Assembly (NCBI RefSeq): GCF_019391655.1
Contig: NZ_JAHXPQ010000003.1
Location: 248,001-312,000, forward strand
Length of the DNA stretch: 64,000 bases
Reading direction: 5' to 3'
DNA from: Mucilaginibacter rivuli
Lineage (GTDB): Bacteria; Bacteroidota; Bacteroidia; Sphingobacteriales; Sphingobacteriaceae
Positions 62,847 through 64,000 of the stretch are shown piece by piece. A program made the position numbers and the translations under genes. A model generated the notes under the pieces. It had not been told where the DNA came from and did no database searches. It saw only the letters and a list, made by a program, of their open reading frames with translations. Numbering within the stretch: the first letter of the stretch is position 1; each line of letters opens with the position of its first letter.

Positions 62847-64000
62847 ATGAGCAATTCGCGTCGTAAATTCATTCAGCAGTCGGCATTGGTAGGCGCCGGT
62901 GTTTTGGCAAGCAAGGTTAGCTGGAGCGCCAGCAGTTACAAGCGCATCATTGGCGCAAACGACAGGGTGCGTGTGGGCGTTGTCGGCTTTTCCGACAGGC
63001 ACCGCAGTTCGCATATCCCGAGCTTTATGAACCATTACAAGGAGCTTAATTTTGAGGTTACCGCCGTGTCCGACATCTGGAAACGTCGCCGCGAAGAAGG
63101 CTCCGCTACCTGGAAAGAAAAGATGCAGCACGATGTGATAGCCTGCCGCAATAACGAGGAGATGTATGATAAAAAATTAGTGGATGCCGTGTTTGTAAGC
63201 ACAGCCGATTTTCAGCATGCCATACACGCTGCCGAAGCCGTTAAAGCAGGTTGCGATGTGTATTGCGAAAAGCCCTTTGCCGAAACCATGGAAGATAACC
63301 GCATGGCACTAAAAGTAATTAAAGCGTCAGACAGGATAGTGCAGATAGGCTCGCAACGCCGCAGTGGCAATAACTACCACGCTGCTTATGATTTTATAAA
63401 CTCAGGCAAGTTTGGACCGATCACCATGGTTGAATTGACCTGGAATGTTAACCAACCCGGCCGCTGGCGCAGGCCCGACCTGCTTGGCCAGTTAAAAGAA
63501 GAAGATACCGATTGGAAACGCTTTTTGCTGAACCGTCCGCACGATACCTTCGACCCGAGGAAATACCTGGAGTTCCGCCTGTTTTGGCCATATTCTTCCG
63601 GTTTACCGGGCCAATGGATGAGCCACCAGATTGATACCGTGCACTGGTTTAGCGGCATACAGCACCCGCGCAGCGTGGTAGCCAACGGCGGTATTTACCA
63701 ATGGCACGATGGCCGTAAAAACTGGGATACCATTACCGCTGTATTTGATTACGGCCCGGTGAATGATATGAGCAAAGGCTTCCAGGTTACATTTGGCTCG
63801 CGCATGCATAACGGCGATGAAAGCCCCGCGGAAATTTACTACTCCAATGGCGGCGAGCTTAATTTGGTAACTAATAAAGTTTCGCCGAAAGGTGGCCTGA
63901 CTCAAAAACTGGCAGGCGCAATGGGCATGCAGGCTAATTTATTGCCCGAGCTATCGCTGGCTAATACCGAAAAAGTAGTGGCATCGGCAAATACCGGTGG
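62847..64000 (+). CDS. Gfo/Idh/MocA oxidoreductase, cut by window end
   Basis: The frame starts at the ATG at 62847 and stays open to the edge of the window (384 codons plus two bases); no stop is seen. The N-terminus SNSRRKFIQQSALVGAGVLAS is a Tat-type signal with twin arginine. The Rossmann part begins RVRVGVVGFSDRHRSSHI, where the usual GxGxxG glycines are partly replaced, and the family motif EKPFAETMEDN is present, followed by VQIGSQRRSGNNY. Such NAD(P)-dependent enzymes oxidise sugars, often at C3. It lies 11 bp after the DUF1080 gene and probably acts with it in the periplasm. Confidence 0.9.
   Translation, partial: MSNSRRKFIQQSALVGAGVLASKVSWSASSYKRIIGANDRVRVGVVGFSDRHRSSHIPSFMNHYKELNFEVTAVSDIWKRRREEGSATWKEKMQHDVIACRNNEEMYDKKLVDAVFVSTADFQHAIHAAEAVKAGCDVYCEKPFAETMEDNRMALKVIKASDRIVQIGSQRRSGNNYHAAYDFINSGKFGPITMVELTWNVNQPGRWRRPDLLGQLKEEDTDWKRFLLNRPHDTFDPRKYLEFRLFWPYSSGLPGQWMSHQIDTVHWFSGIQHPRSVVANGGIYQWHDGRKNWDTITAVFDYGPVNDMSKGFQVTFGSRMHNGDESPAEIYYSNGGELNLVTNKVSPKGGLTQKLAGAMGMQANLLPELSLANTEKVVASANTG

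Overview
The window comes from a Bacteroidota chromosome, most likely Sphingobacteriaceae and plausibly Mucilaginibacter (inferred from gene content, not proven). The evidence is two SusC/SusD pairs, a hybrid two-component sensor, secreted giants with type IX secretion tails, promoters of the TTG-N20-TAnnTTTG type, and little sign of Shine-Dalgarno sites. About 64 kb carries roughly 33 protein genes and one tRNA. No insertion sequence, phage, CRISPR array or rRNA was seen.

Layout. 0-2.7 kb: housekeeping or stress genes (UspA-like, bestrophin-like channel, nitroreductase, small exported protein). 2.8-13.1 kb, minus strand: a six-gene polysaccharide utilisation operon read as SusC, SusD, DUF5017 lipoprotein, Big_2/DUF1566 lipoprotein, GH97, alginate-lyase-fold lyase. 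13.4-23.5 kb, minus strand: LacI-type repressor, FucP-type sugar permease, ROK kinase, second GH97, GH88 unsaturated glucuronyl hydrolase and two tandem secreted alpha/beta-hydrolases. 23.8-34.5 kb: a lipoprotein lyase (minus) and, divergently, a 2,998-residue secreted lyase with CBM3 modules and a type IX tail (plus). 35-55.8 kb, plus strand: a second locus with HTCS sensor, ECF sigma factor, GH43 exo-beta-1,3-galactanase-like enzyme, GH28-like beta-helix enzyme, SusC, SusD, GH16 and a 2,054-residue GH128 protein with a type IX tail. 56-60.3 kb, minus strand: OmpA-family barrel and DUF3494 ice-binding-type adhesin. 60.4-64 kb: AraC regulator, tRNA-Leu(TAG), tandem-DUF1080 protein and the start of a Gfo/Idh/MocA oxidoreductase.

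How they work together. The first locus looks like a LacI-repressed regulon for a uronic-acid polysaccharide. Three lyases with different destinations (periplasm, membrane anchor, type IX-exported) would cut the chain, SusCD would import oligomers, GH88 would remove the unsaturated end sugar, GH97 enzymes would release a neutral sugar, and the permease and ROK kinase would take up and phosphorylate it. The strongest novel signal is a shared promoter-operator cassette: a 16-bp palindrome of type ACTAAATCGGTTTAGC sits at the same offset inside the -33/-7 spacer of three separate transcription units, with a fourth related site before the kinase gene. The second locus has the tools for beta-1,3-linked galactan or glucan, probably under the HTCS.

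All family names come from reading motifs by eye; no database search was run.
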